NCBI GenBank assembly: GCA_017456805.1
Contig: JAFTIQ010000108.1
Span: forward strand, 1-5,152
Direction of reading: 5' to 3'
Length of the DNA: 5,152 nt
Origin: Lentisphaeria bacterium
GTDB lineage: Bacteria; Verrucomicrobiota; Lentisphaeria; Victivallales; UBA1829
Under the pieces are notes generated by a model. The model worked only from the letters and a program-made list of their open reading frames with translations. It was not told the origin of the DNA and ran no database searches. The position numbers and the translations under genes were made by a program. Below are positions 1-5,152 of this stretch, one piece after another. Numbering within the stretch: the first letter of the stretch is position 1; the number at the start of each line of letters is the position of its first letter.

Positions 1-67
1 AGAAGCAGAAAATCTGACAGCTGACCATTTGATCCTGCAGATCCTTGAGGAACTGAAAACTCCCTGA
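1..67 (+). CDS. C-terminal end of a probable MoxR-family AAA+ ATPase (5' truncated by the window)
   Basis: An open frame enters from the left edge (full codons from base 2) and stops at TGA 65-67, giving 21 residues that end in ILEELKTP. The pattern of a short acidic stretch, a helix of the type LTADHLILQILEEL and a final proline fits the extreme C-terminus of MoxR ATPases, which commonly end in a helix followed by a Val/Thr-Pro tail. The stronger argument is context: moxR almost always lies directly upstream of a DUF58 gene, and here the stop is 16 nt before that start. MoxR proteins are cytoplasmic AAA+ chaperones that work with vWA-domain partners. None of the ATPase motifs (Walker A/B, sensors) lies inside the window, so the identity is an inference from position and the tail. 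That a coding frame ends here is well supported. Confidence 0.6.
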   Translation, partial: EAENLTADHLILQILEELKTP

Positions 68-83
68 TGTCAGGAGAACCATC

Positions 84-965
84 ATGCAAACAAGGGATTT
101 ACTTGCAAAAGTACAAAAAATAGAGATCCGTACCCGCCGGCTTGTGGAAGAGTTGACCGGCGGAGCATGGCACAGCGTTTACAAAGGACGCGGGATCGAA
201 TTCGCCGAAGTGCGGGAGTATACCCCCGATGATGATGTCCGCGATATCGATTGGAACGTGACTGCAAAAATGGGAACTCCCTATATCAAGAAATATGCGG
301 AGGAACGGGAGCTTTCCGTGATTCTTGCCGTGGATGCTTCCGCCTCGCTGACCTTCGGGAAACCCGGAAGCACCAAACGGGAAGAGGCAGCCGGAATCGC
401 CGCTCTTCTCGCTCTCAGCGCAATCCGGAATAAAGATAAAGTGGGTTTGCTCGTGTTTACAGACAAAACAGAACTGTGGGTTCCTCCGAAATCCGGAAGA
501 ACTCATGTTTTGCGTCTGATCCGGGAACTTCTCGCCTTCGAACCGGAATCCACAGGAACAGATATCGGTCAGGCAATGGATTCCCTGGTCCGGAACCTGA
601 AACGCCGCTCCGTCATCTTCCTGATCAGCGATTTTATTACAGAACTGCCCTATGAAAAGCAGCTGAAGATCCTCAATATCCGCCATGATCTTGCCGCTGT
701 CAGGATCACAGAACAGACAGAAATGAATTTTCCGAAACTTTCCATGCTCTCTCTGGAAGATTCCGAAACCGGAGAAATTTCCTGGTTTGACGGGGCCTCT
801 GCCTCTGCCAGGAAAAAATATAATGAATCCGTACAGCGCAGACGCAGTGCTGTTTCAGAGACGTTCCGCCGGTCCAAGGTGGATGTTGTCGATCTCCTCT
901 GCGGTCAGGATCCAGTGGTCCCGCTGATGAATTTCTTCCGTATGCGGAAACGGAAAAAGGGGTGA
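84..965 (+). CDS. DUF58 domain protein with vWA-like fold (MoxR operon)
   Basis: This is a 293-residue cytoplasmic protein with no signal peptide or membrane helix, typical in length for the short DUF58 class. The DUF58 signature is clear at residues 35-75: GRGIEF, then REYTPDDDVRDIDWN, then a TPYIKKY segment and EER. The vWA-like part follows, with a complete MIDAS: D84-A-S86-A-S88, Thr in GTD (T159) and D183 in LISDF. A region typical of the DUF58 C-terminus (RHDLAAVRI, then a DSETGE segment near residues 226-231) comes next, and the protein ends in a basic tail (RMRKRKKG). The family is known as a partner of MoxR ATPases, but its biochemical role is unsettled; it probably acts as a metal-dependent protein-protein adaptor. 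AGGAG at 72-76 lies 7 nt before the ATG and fixes the start. The next gene begins 6 nt after the stop. One oddity is that the usual Asp-Pro-x-Glu motif after the RHDL strand reads TEQTE (209-213). Confidence 0.93.
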   Translation: MQTRDLLAKVQKIEIRTRRLVEELTGGAWHSVYKGRGIEFAEVREYTPDDDVRDIDWNVTAKMGTPYIKKYAEERELSVILAVDASASLTFGKPGSTKREEAAGIAALLALSAIRNKDKVGLLVFTDKTELWVPPKSGRTHVLRLIRELLAFEPESTGTDIGQAMDSLVRNLKRRSVIFLISDFITELPYEKQLKILNIRHDLAAVRITEQTEMNFPKLSMLSLEDSETGEISWFDGASASARKKYNESVQRRRSAVSETFRRSKVDVVDLLCGQDPVVPLMNFFRMRKRKKG

Positions 966-971
966 TATGAC

Positions 972-1946
972 ATGAAAAAACTTTTTACGATCCTGTTTAT
1001 TACATTAGGGATTCTCGCACTTGCTGTGATGATCGGAACCGTTGCTTTTCTGATGGAATGGAGCCGCTGTGCCGAAACAAAATCTGTTCCGGAAATCACA
1101 GAAACCGTTTTCCAGCCAAAAAAACATATTGAGATCGGAGAAAAAATTCCATGCACCTTCCATGTGAGAACATCATGGAGTCTGATGCCGGCCGAAGCTT
1201 CTTTCACGCCTCCGGAAGGAACTCAGGAAGGAGATTCCGCCGAAATTGAACCGGAAGAATGGCATTGGGGCACAAGAGATTGGACCATAACGGTTTGGAT
1301 CCAGCCTTTCCGTGATGGAGAGATCCCAGAGACCCCGGTCCGGATCCTTTGCGAAGGCGGACCGGATGGAAAAATCGAAATCACAGGAAAAATTCCCGGT
1401 TTTACCGTTCATCCTGCCGCGTTTGATCCCCAAAAGGATCTTGAAATTGCATCGGAAGTCGTTCCGGCGAAAGAAGAACCGTTCCATTGGATCTGGTATC
1501 TGATCGCCGGTTTGATCCTCCTTGCAATCGCTGCATGGCTGATTTTCCGCTGGAAACAATCTCAGAAAACGCCGCCGGAACCGTTCTGGGTCACCGCGCT
1601 GAACAAAATCACCAATTTGCAGAATCTTCATACCGCCAACGGGATCACTCCGGAAGCCGCAGTGATCTGCCTGACGGATATCGTCCGCAATTTCCTGGAA
1701 AAACAGTTCTCTTTGCGTGCAGAACGGCAGACAACTTCAGAATTTCTGTTCACCCTCCAGAACGACAACAGCCCACTGGATGTGGAACAGCGGAGATTCC
1801 TCAGAGAATTTCTCTCCGCTGCCGATATGATCAAATTTGCCCGGCTTCCGGCAGATGATGTTCTGTTCAATGATGCCGCCATGCGTGCGGAATCTCTGAT
1901 CCGAAATACCGCCGGAGCTGCAGATCAGAAAGAGGTGAAAAAATGA
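972..1946 (+). CDS. Membrane protein with BatD-like extracytoplasmic and DUF4381-like cytoplasmic domains
   Basis: This 324-residue protein has two predicted transmembrane helices, about residues 5-28 and 173-193. The basic N-terminus (MKK) and the RWKQSQK segment after the second helix place both ends in the cytoplasm, leaving residues 29-172 outside. That outer part looks like one beta-sandwich. It has a Trp-rich strand region (W97, W99, W104, W109) and a PFRDGEIPETPV segment that recalls the Ig-like repeats of BatD. The cytoplasmic part (196-324) is helical, with an RQTTSEFLF segment and an LSAADMIKFA segment, as in DUF4381/BatD C-termini. Its place between DUF58 and BatA is the usual one for DUF4381 genes. 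The start ATG lies 6 nt after the previous stop, and its Shine-Dalgarno (AAGGGGTGA, 957-965) overlaps the end of the DUF58 gene. The stop overlaps the next start by 4 nt. It is probably a scaffold linking the vWA proteins at the membrane. Family naming is by pattern and context, so moderately sure. Confidence 0.82.
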   Translation: MKKLFTILFITLGILALAVMIGTVAFLMEWSRCAETKSVPEITETVFQPKKHIEIGEKIPCTFHVRTSWSLMPAEASFTPPEGTQEGDSAEIEPEEWHWGTRDWTITVWIQPFRDGEIPETPVRILCEGGPDGKIEITGKIPGFTVHPAAFDPQKDLEIASEVVPAKEEPFHWIWYLIAGLILLAIAAWLIFRWKQSQKTPPEPFWVTALNKITNLQNLHTANGITPEAAVICLTDIVRNFLEKQFSLRAERQTTSEFLFTLQNDNSPLDVEQRRFLREFLSAADMIKFARLPADDVLFNDAAMRAESLIRNTAGAADQKEVKK

Positions 1947-2980
1947 CGATCCCGGAATTCAGTAATCCCTGGTTTTTGCTTTTGCTGATCCTTGCGGCGG
2001 CAGCGGCATTTTTTTCTTACTGGAAAAAACAGCCTTCCATTCTTTTTCCGGATCTTGCCCCCATCGCAAAAAAAAGATTCCAGAAGCTTTCTCCGAAACT
2101 GATGATCCCATGGTTTCTGATCTTCCTGAGCCTCGCATTTATCGTGGTGGCGCTCGCCCGCCCAAGACAGGGATTGGAAGAGATCCGGCGCAGATCCGAC
2201 GGAATCGATATTATCATAGCCCTTGACGTTTCCGGAAGTATGGCGGCAATCGATCTCCCATCGACAATCTCCACCCGGAATCAGCTGAATATCGCACTGG
2301 CAACAGGAAAGATCGCGCCCCGTCTGGATGTGGCAAAGAAAGAGATCGCCAAATTCATCAAAGCACGTCCGGCGGACCGGATCGGGCTGGTTGTTTTTGC
2401 CCAGCAGCCTTATATGGCATGTCCTCCGACGCTGGATCATGCATGGCTTCTTTCCAATCTGGAAAATCTGACACCCGGGATCATCGGGGATCAGACCGGT
2501 ATTGCAGGCCCCATTGCCTCCGCCACAAAACGGCTCAAGGATTCCGACTCCAAACGGAAGATCATTGTCCTGTTCACTGACGGCGCAAATAATATCTCTG
2601 CCAATATTTCACCCCAGCAGGCGGCAAAGCTTTCCAAGACTTTTGATATCAGAGTCTATACGGTCGGAATCGGGGCGGATAACACCATTTATCCCCAGAA
2701 AACTCATTTCGGAGTTCAGTACGTCCCGGTCCAGAGCGGTTTCGATGAACCTTTGCTCCGGGAGATCGCTGAAACTTCAGGCGGACGGTATTATCATGCC
2801 GATGATCCGGAATCCATGAAAGCCGCAATGGATGAAATCGATTCTCTGGAAAAAACAACATTTGAACAGCAGACGACCATGAACTGGCGGGAGCTTGCGT
2901 TTCCCCTGATCGCCGCGGCACTGGCAATCCTGATTTTGGCGTTCCTGCTGGAAAATACAATCTTTCTCAGAGCACCCTGA
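1943..2980 (+). CDS. batA: BatA-like membrane-anchored von Willebrand factor A protein
   Basis: This 345-residue protein has the BatA layout. Two N-terminal membrane helices (about 9-26 and 54-72) are joined by a basic loop, then come the vWA domain (about 87-290) and a C-terminal helix (about 317-337). The MIDAS is complete: DVSGSM at 95-100 (D95, S97, S99), the Thr of GDQTGI (T185) and D213 in FTDG. Other family marks are RPADRIGLVVFA (142-153), the AACPP-like MACPPTLDH stretch, and VYTVGIG (238-244). Known BatA proteins occur with MoxR in Bacteroides, Leptospira and others and are linked to envelope integrity and stress or aerotolerance, though the mechanism is unclear. The start overlaps the previous stop as ATGA, with AGAGGTGA (1931-1938) upstream, so translation is coupled. 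About 20 extra residues lie between the MIDAS and the LDVAKKE helix. No BatB or TPR gene follows; a terminator does. The side of the membrane holding the vWA domain is not certain, because basic residues flank both N-terminal helices. Confidence 0.93.
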   Translation: MTIPEFSNPWFLLLLILAAAAAFFSYWKKQPSILFPDLAPIAKKRFQKLSPKLMIPWFLIFLSLAFIVVALARPRQGLEEIRRRSDGIDIIIALDVSGSMAAIDLPSTISTRNQLNIALATGKIAPRLDVAKKEIAKFIKARPADRIGLVVFAQQPYMACPPTLDHAWLLSNLENLTPGIIGDQTGIAGPIASATKRLKDSDSKRKIIVLFTDGANNISANISPQQAAKLSKTFDIRVYTVGIGADNTIYPQKTHFGVQYVPVQSGFDEPLLREIAETSGGRYYHADDPESMKAAMDEIDSLEKTTFEQQTTMNWRELAFPLIAAALAILILAFLLENTIFLRAP

Positions 2981-3007
2981 CGGCTTGAAACACTATTGAA
3001 AATCACG

Positions 3008-3044
3008 GCTTTTCCTCTGGTTTCCTGAGGAAAAGCTTTTTTTT
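3008..3044 (+). terminator. Intrinsic (Rho-independent) terminator of the MoxR-Bat operon
   Basis: The arm GCTTTTCCTC (3008-3017) is perfectly complementary to GAGGAAAAGC (3027-3036), with a 9-nt loop, and is followed at once by eight T residues (3037-3044). It starts 27 nt after the BatA stop. A perfect 10-bp stem plus T-run is a strong intrinsic terminator and marks the end of the operon. The genes on both sides run on the + strand, so it insulates the downstream exported-protein genes from operon read-through. Confidence 0.92.
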
Positions 3045-3058
3045 GCTGTTTTCTGAAG

Positions 3059-3086
3059 TTGATTTTTCGTTATTTTGAAGTATAGT
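3059..3086 (+). promoter_or_regulatory. Candidate sigma-70 type promoter for the CBM9-like gene
   Basis: TTGATT (3059-3064) and TATAGT (3081-3086) are separated by 16 nt and match the bacterial housekeeping -35/-10 consensus at 4 of 6 and 5 of 6 positions. The pair sits just past the terminator and 34 nt before the chosen start codon, where a promoter is needed because upstream transcription should have ended. The region is AT-rich compared with the genes. No operator-like inverted repeat is apparent around it. It rests on consensus matching alone. Confidence 0.5.
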
Positions 3087-3109
3087 TTCCTGAAGACGTA
3101 TTGAACTAC

Positions 3110-3118
3110 AAGGGGTGA
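3110..3118 (+). promoter_or_regulatory. Ribosome binding site deciding the start of the CBM9-like gene
   Basis: AAGGGGTGA resembles the full anti-Shine-Dalgarno complement (AAGGAGGTGA with one base missing). AAGGGG ends 5 nt before the ATG at 3121. An in-frame GTG at 3115-3117 would extend the protein by two residues but lies inside this site, so ATG 3121 is the better start. The same GGTGA core precedes the two preceding genes (961-965 and 1934-1938). Confidence 0.7.
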
Positions 3119-3120
3119 AT

Positions 3121-4152
3121 ATGAAAAAATTATTATTAACAGCATCACTTTTATGCTGCGCGGCATCTTTTCTCTTTGCTAATATGAGAGAAGTCTCTTT
3201 TTACTGTGCAACGCCTGCAAGATCGATTCCGGTGATCGATGGAAAACTGGATGATCCCTGCTGGGACGTTCCGGAATATACTGCAAGCTACGAATATTTC
3301 AAACCGAATCCCGGTCCCGGACAACTGAAAAATTCCATCCGGATCATTTACAATGATCTTGGCTTGTATATCGGAATCATTCATTATGATGACAATCCGA
3401 AGAAGGCACGGGCGACGGTCACGGACCGGGATAACCCGCATCTCTGGATGGATGACTGCACAGAATTTTACATTGACCCCGATGCAGCAGCAATCGGATG
3501 GCGGAAATTTGTGATCAATATCCTCGGAAGTGTGACAGATGTCTGGCGGATCGATTCCAGCGTATACCGGGAAGACTGGACCGCAGACGGATGGGAAGTG
3601 AAAATCCATGTCACAGATAAAGCTTGGCAGATCGAAAACTTTATGCCCTGGTCCGTTTTCAACAAAAAGGCACGGGCTGGAGATATCTGGACATTCTGCC
3701 ACGTCCGTTATGCCTGGGGCAGCGGAAAGTTTATCGGAACCACTTCCTCTCCCGGCGCAAACAATAACGCAACCCACAATTTCGGCTACCTCTGTTTTAT
3801 TTCTGAAAAACAGCAGGTCAAACTCCATGAGATCGCGGATGTCCTGCAAAGCAGAATCGCACCGCCTTGGTGTATTGGAATGGATAATGAAGTCTTCTAT
3901 AATGAGGGGGACGGTTTGAAAAAAGCCTCTCTGGATTCTCTGATCGCAAAAGAAAGAAAACGGATCGAACAGGTCTTTGCGATTTATGAGATTCCCCCGA
4001 AATTCGCAGCACAAAGACAGAAACTCCTGAAAGAATATGAGGATGTTATGAAAATCCCCATGTCCATTCAGCTGATGCGCTCGCTTTCCGCTCTGGCAGG
4101 AAAAATAGAAAAATTCCAATGGGCAATGGCGCTTGATAAAGATTTTAATTAA
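3121..4152 (+). CDS. Exported CBM9-like carbohydrate-binding protein with helical C-terminus
   Basis: This 343-residue protein starts with a Sec signal peptide: MKK, a hydrophobic core (4-19) and probable cleavage after A20. The cysteines at 12-13 do not form a convincing lipobox. Residues about 30-228 look like a carbohydrate-binding module family 9 type beta-sandwich (CBM9/DOMON-like). Supporting marks are VIDGKLDDPCWD (38-49), the GLYIGI strand (81-86), WMDDCTEFYIDPD (109-121), the KFVINILGSVTD strand (129-140), GWEVKIHV, FMPWSVF (174-180) and the closing HNFGYLCF. Such modules bind sugars or sit in exported enzymes of polysaccharide metabolism. Here no catalytic domain is attached; instead about 110 mostly helical, charged residues follow (230-343), with a KERKRIEQVF stretch and a LLKEYEDV stretch. 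The mature part has six cysteines (29, 47, 113, 193, 225, 251), which could form disulfides outside the cytoplasm. The gene has its own promoter-like sequence and precedes another exported-protein gene. Fold assignment is fairly sure; ligand and role are unknown. Confidence 0.85.
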   Translation: MKKLLLTASLLCCAASFLFANMREVSFYCATPARSIPVIDGKLDDPCWDVPEYTASYEYFKPNPGPGQLKNSIRIIYNDLGLYIGIIHYDDNPKKARATVTDRDNPHLWMDDCTEFYIDPDAAAIGWRKFVINILGSVTDVWRIDSSVYREDWTADGWEVKIHVTDKAWQIENFMPWSVFNKKARAGDIWTFCHVRYAWGSGKFIGTTSSPGANNNATHNFGYLCFISEKQQVKLHEIADVLQSRIAPPWCIGMDNEVFYNEGDGLKKASLDSLIAKERKRIEQVFAIYEIPPKFAAQRQKLLKEYEDVMKIPMSIQLMRSLSALAGKIEKFQWAMALDKDFN

Positions 4153-4162
4153 ATGTTAAGAT
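4133..4162 (+). promoter_or_regulatory. Weak candidate promoter for the amidotransferase-like gene
   Basis: TTGATA (4133-4138), inside the last codons of the CBM9-like gene, and TAAGAT (4157-4162) are 18 nt apart and match the consensus boxes at 5 of 6 and 4 of 6 positions. It lies about 50 nt before the next start, and its -10 surroundings (AAGATAG) resemble those of the promoter near 3081 (AAGTATAG). The two genes may equally be co-transcribed from the upstream promoter, since there is no terminator with a T-run between them. Confidence 0.25.
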
Positions 4163-4163
4163 A

Positions 4164-4206
4164 GAGGCAATTTCAACTTTGAAAACCGCCTCAACAGAAA
4201 GGTTTT
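4164..4206 (+). promoter_or_regulatory. Leader with two overlapping, mutually exclusive hairpins
   Basis: Hairpin A pairs GAGGC (4164-4168) with GCCTC (4188-4192) and, inside it, TTTCA (4171-4175) with TGAAA (4180-4184) around a 4-nt loop. Hairpin B pairs AAAACC (4182-4187) with GGTTTT (4201-4206). They share bases and cannot both form. Hairpin B would cover the GG of the likely Shine-Dalgarno AAAGG (4198-4202), 10 nt before the ATG at 4213. This could be a translation switch, but the arms are short and chance pairing is quite possible. No T-run follows, so neither is a terminator. Confidence 0.2.
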
Positions 4207-4212
4207 GACAGA

Positions 4213-5152
4213 ATGAAAAAGAAAATCGCTCTTTTTATCCTTGGGACGGCATTCCTGTTTCCGCTTTCAGCAAAGCACGACAATGCATTCCTTAACACCG
4301 TCAGCAATGATTATGTAACCCCGCATTATAAATTTCAGGGGAATCCGTCAGAAAAAATGCTGCGTCCGCTCTTTATTCTTCAAAGAAATGGCGCCCGGGA
4401 CGGCGTTGAAATCTATCAGCGGATGCCCATGGATATTACTTACTTTCTGGTGGAAATGCCGAACCGTTTCGCGCTGGAAGATATGTATGAAAGCACGCAT
4501 GAAGGCTTGAGTGCATACGAAAAAGAACGGGAACTTTCCCGCACACTGGCAAAAGATTATGATTTCTTCGTGATCGGAGAAGTCAATTTCAAAATTCTGC
4601 CGGAATCTGCTCAGTATCAGATCCTGAACGCGGTCCGGAACGGAAAAAGTCTGGTGGTTGTGCACTTGCGGCAGATCCAGTATCTCCCTTACCGGAAACT
4701 GTATCTGAATCCCGTCGATGCGCCCAAAGAACTGCTCTCTTTTGCCAAACCATCCGGCACCAGCCCCGCTCAGTTCCGCATCTTTCAGATGGGAAAAGGA
4801 AAAATCATTCATTTTGCCTGGAATCTGGGATCCGGGCTGCTTGACAGAAGTTTGCTTCCCTTGCTTCCTTACAGCAATCAATGGAAAACCCAGAACGAAA
4901 ATGCCGCTGCATTTTTTGCTATGCTTTGCCAGTATGCCGCAGGCAGAGAACTGACTCCGTCCAATCCCTCTATCCGGATCAGAGATGCATGGAACAACGA
5001 TGTAACAAACGTGAAATCCCTTCCCGGAGGAACCTATTATAAAGACATCATCGGGAAAAACGGGGCGTTCACGGTGCAGGAAATCCAGATACCTTCTCCT
5101 CTCGGAAAGGTGACTCTCACCCTGCCGGAAACGGTGGATAAAACAAAACCGT
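4213..5152 (+). CDS. Exported protein with class I glutamine-amidotransferase-like domain (3' truncated by the window)
   Basis: The frame is open from ATG 4213 to the window end (313 codons seen, no stop). A signal peptide is present: MKKK, hydrophobic residues 5-18, probable cleavage after A20. Residues about 50-206 resemble the class I glutamine-amidotransferase (GATase-like/ThuA-like) alpha/beta fold: a first strand RPLFIL (51-56) then an ARDGVEIYQRMPMD helix, a YDFFVIGEV strand (116-123), an LPESAQYQILNAVRNGKSLVVV unit (129-150, helix, Asn-Gly turn and strand), and a late GKGKIIHFAWNLG segment (194-206). The strand after the Asn-Gly turn leads to HLRQ rather than a Cys-containing nucleophile elbow, so amide hydrolysis is unlikely. 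Residues from about 251 on look beta-rich and start a second domain that leaves the window. In related genomes such domains sit in large exported proteins of unknown function, possibly in polysaccharide processing. The Shine-Dalgarno is probably AAAGG (4198-4202). The coding call is strong; the fold call is moderate. Confidence 0.8.
   Translation, partial: MKKKIALFILGTAFLFPLSAKHDNAFLNTVSNDYVTPHYKFQGNPSEKMLRPLFILQRNGARDGVEIYQRMPMDITYFLVEMPNRFALEDMYESTHEGLSAYEKERELSRTLAKDYDFFVIGEVNFKILPESAQYQILNAVRNGKSLVVVHLRQIQYLPYRKLYLNPVDAPKELLSFAKPSGTSPAQFRIFQMGKGKIIHFAWNLGSGLLDRSLLPLLPYSNQWKTQNENAAAFFAMLCQYAAGRELTPSNPSIRIRDAWNNDVTNVKSLPGGTYYKDIIGKNGAFTVQEIQIPSPLGKVTLTLPETVDKTKP

Noticed and set aside
99..686. 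195-codon minus-strand open frame across the DUF58 gene
   Set aside because: It is a shadow of a clearly recognised DUF58 gene, and its product shows no family motif.
1487..1858. 123-codon alternative-frame + strand open frame
   Set aside because: It lies inside the 324-residue membrane protein gene in another frame, and its product is Arg/Pro/Gln-rich with no motif.
1925..2440. 171-codon minus-strand open frame over the 5' part of BatA
   Set aside because: It overlaps the well-supported BatA membrane and MIDAS region, and its translation has no coherent domain.
3115..3120. GTG at 3115 as start of the CBM9-like gene
   Set aside because: It falls inside the Shine-Dalgarno sequence. ATG 3121 has proper spacing and gives a standard MKK signal peptide start.
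3129..3157. Cys-Cys in the signal peptide as a lipoprotein site
   Set aside because: Residues before C12 and C13 (SLL and LLC) do not fit the Leu-(Ala/Ser)-(Gly/Ala)-Cys lipobox, so ordinary signal peptidase cleavage is more likely.
3151..4119. 322-codon open frame on the minus strand
   Set aside because: It is fully antisense to the CBM9-like gene, which has a signal peptide, family motifs, ribosome binding site and promoter. The minus-strand translation is Cys/Ile-rich with no recognisable domain.
4205..4210. TTGACA matching a perfect -35 box
   Set aside because: It is 2 nt before the start codon of the exported gene, so a promoter here would start transcription inside the coding region. 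Probably chance.
4348..4881. 177-codon minus-strand open frame
   Set aside because: It is antisense to the exported amidotransferase-like gene, whose + frame stays open to the window edge with a signal peptide and fold pattern.

Overview
The window reads as a compact bacterial chromosomal segment. All genes are on the + strand, base composition is near balanced, spacing is tight, and there are no mobile-element, phage, tRNA/rRNA or CRISPR signatures. Gene content points tentatively to a heterotrophic Gram-negative member of the PVC group, most likely a Lentisphaerota (Victivallis-like) or related lineage. The clues are a MoxR/DUF58/BatA cluster next to exported CBM9-like and glutamine-amidotransferase-like proteins of a type common in those genomes. 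This assignment comes from recalled family resemblance, not from a search.

Region 1 (1-2980) is the 3' part of a MoxR-Bat type operon. It holds the last residues of a probable MoxR AAA+ ATPase, a soluble DUF58 vWA-like protein (84-965), a two-helix membrane protein with one BatD-like extracytoplasmic domain and a DUF4381-like cytoplasmic domain (972-1946), and a membrane-anchored BatA-like vWA protein (1943-2980). Junctions are 16 nt, 6 nt and a 4-nt ATGA overlap, so the genes are almost certainly co-transcribed and translationally coupled. Both vWA proteins keep a full metal-ion-dependent adhesion site (MIDAS). By analogy with other MoxR systems, the ATPase probably remodels a vWA-protein complex at the membrane to help assemble or mature envelope proteins; the client is unknown. 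The operon ends right after BatA in a strong intrinsic terminator (3008-3044), so BatB, the TPR protein BatC and full-length BatD are absent from this unit.

Region 2 (3045-5152) has its own promoter-like sequence and encodes two exported proteins. The first is a CBM9-like carbohydrate-binding protein with an extra helical C-terminus (3121-4152). After a 60-nt leader with possible alternative hairpins comes the N-terminal 313 residues of a larger exported protein with a class I glutamine-amidotransferase-like fold (4213 to beyond the window). They may act in polysaccharide recognition or processing outside the cytoplasm, but the sequence does not tie them functionally to the MoxR-Bat operon.

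I see no clear case of a wholly new system. The most unusual points are the minimal operon with its condensed BatD/DUF4381-like protein, a roughly 20-residue insertion beside the BatA MIDAS, and the exported amidotransferase-like protein lacking an evident catalytic cysteine.
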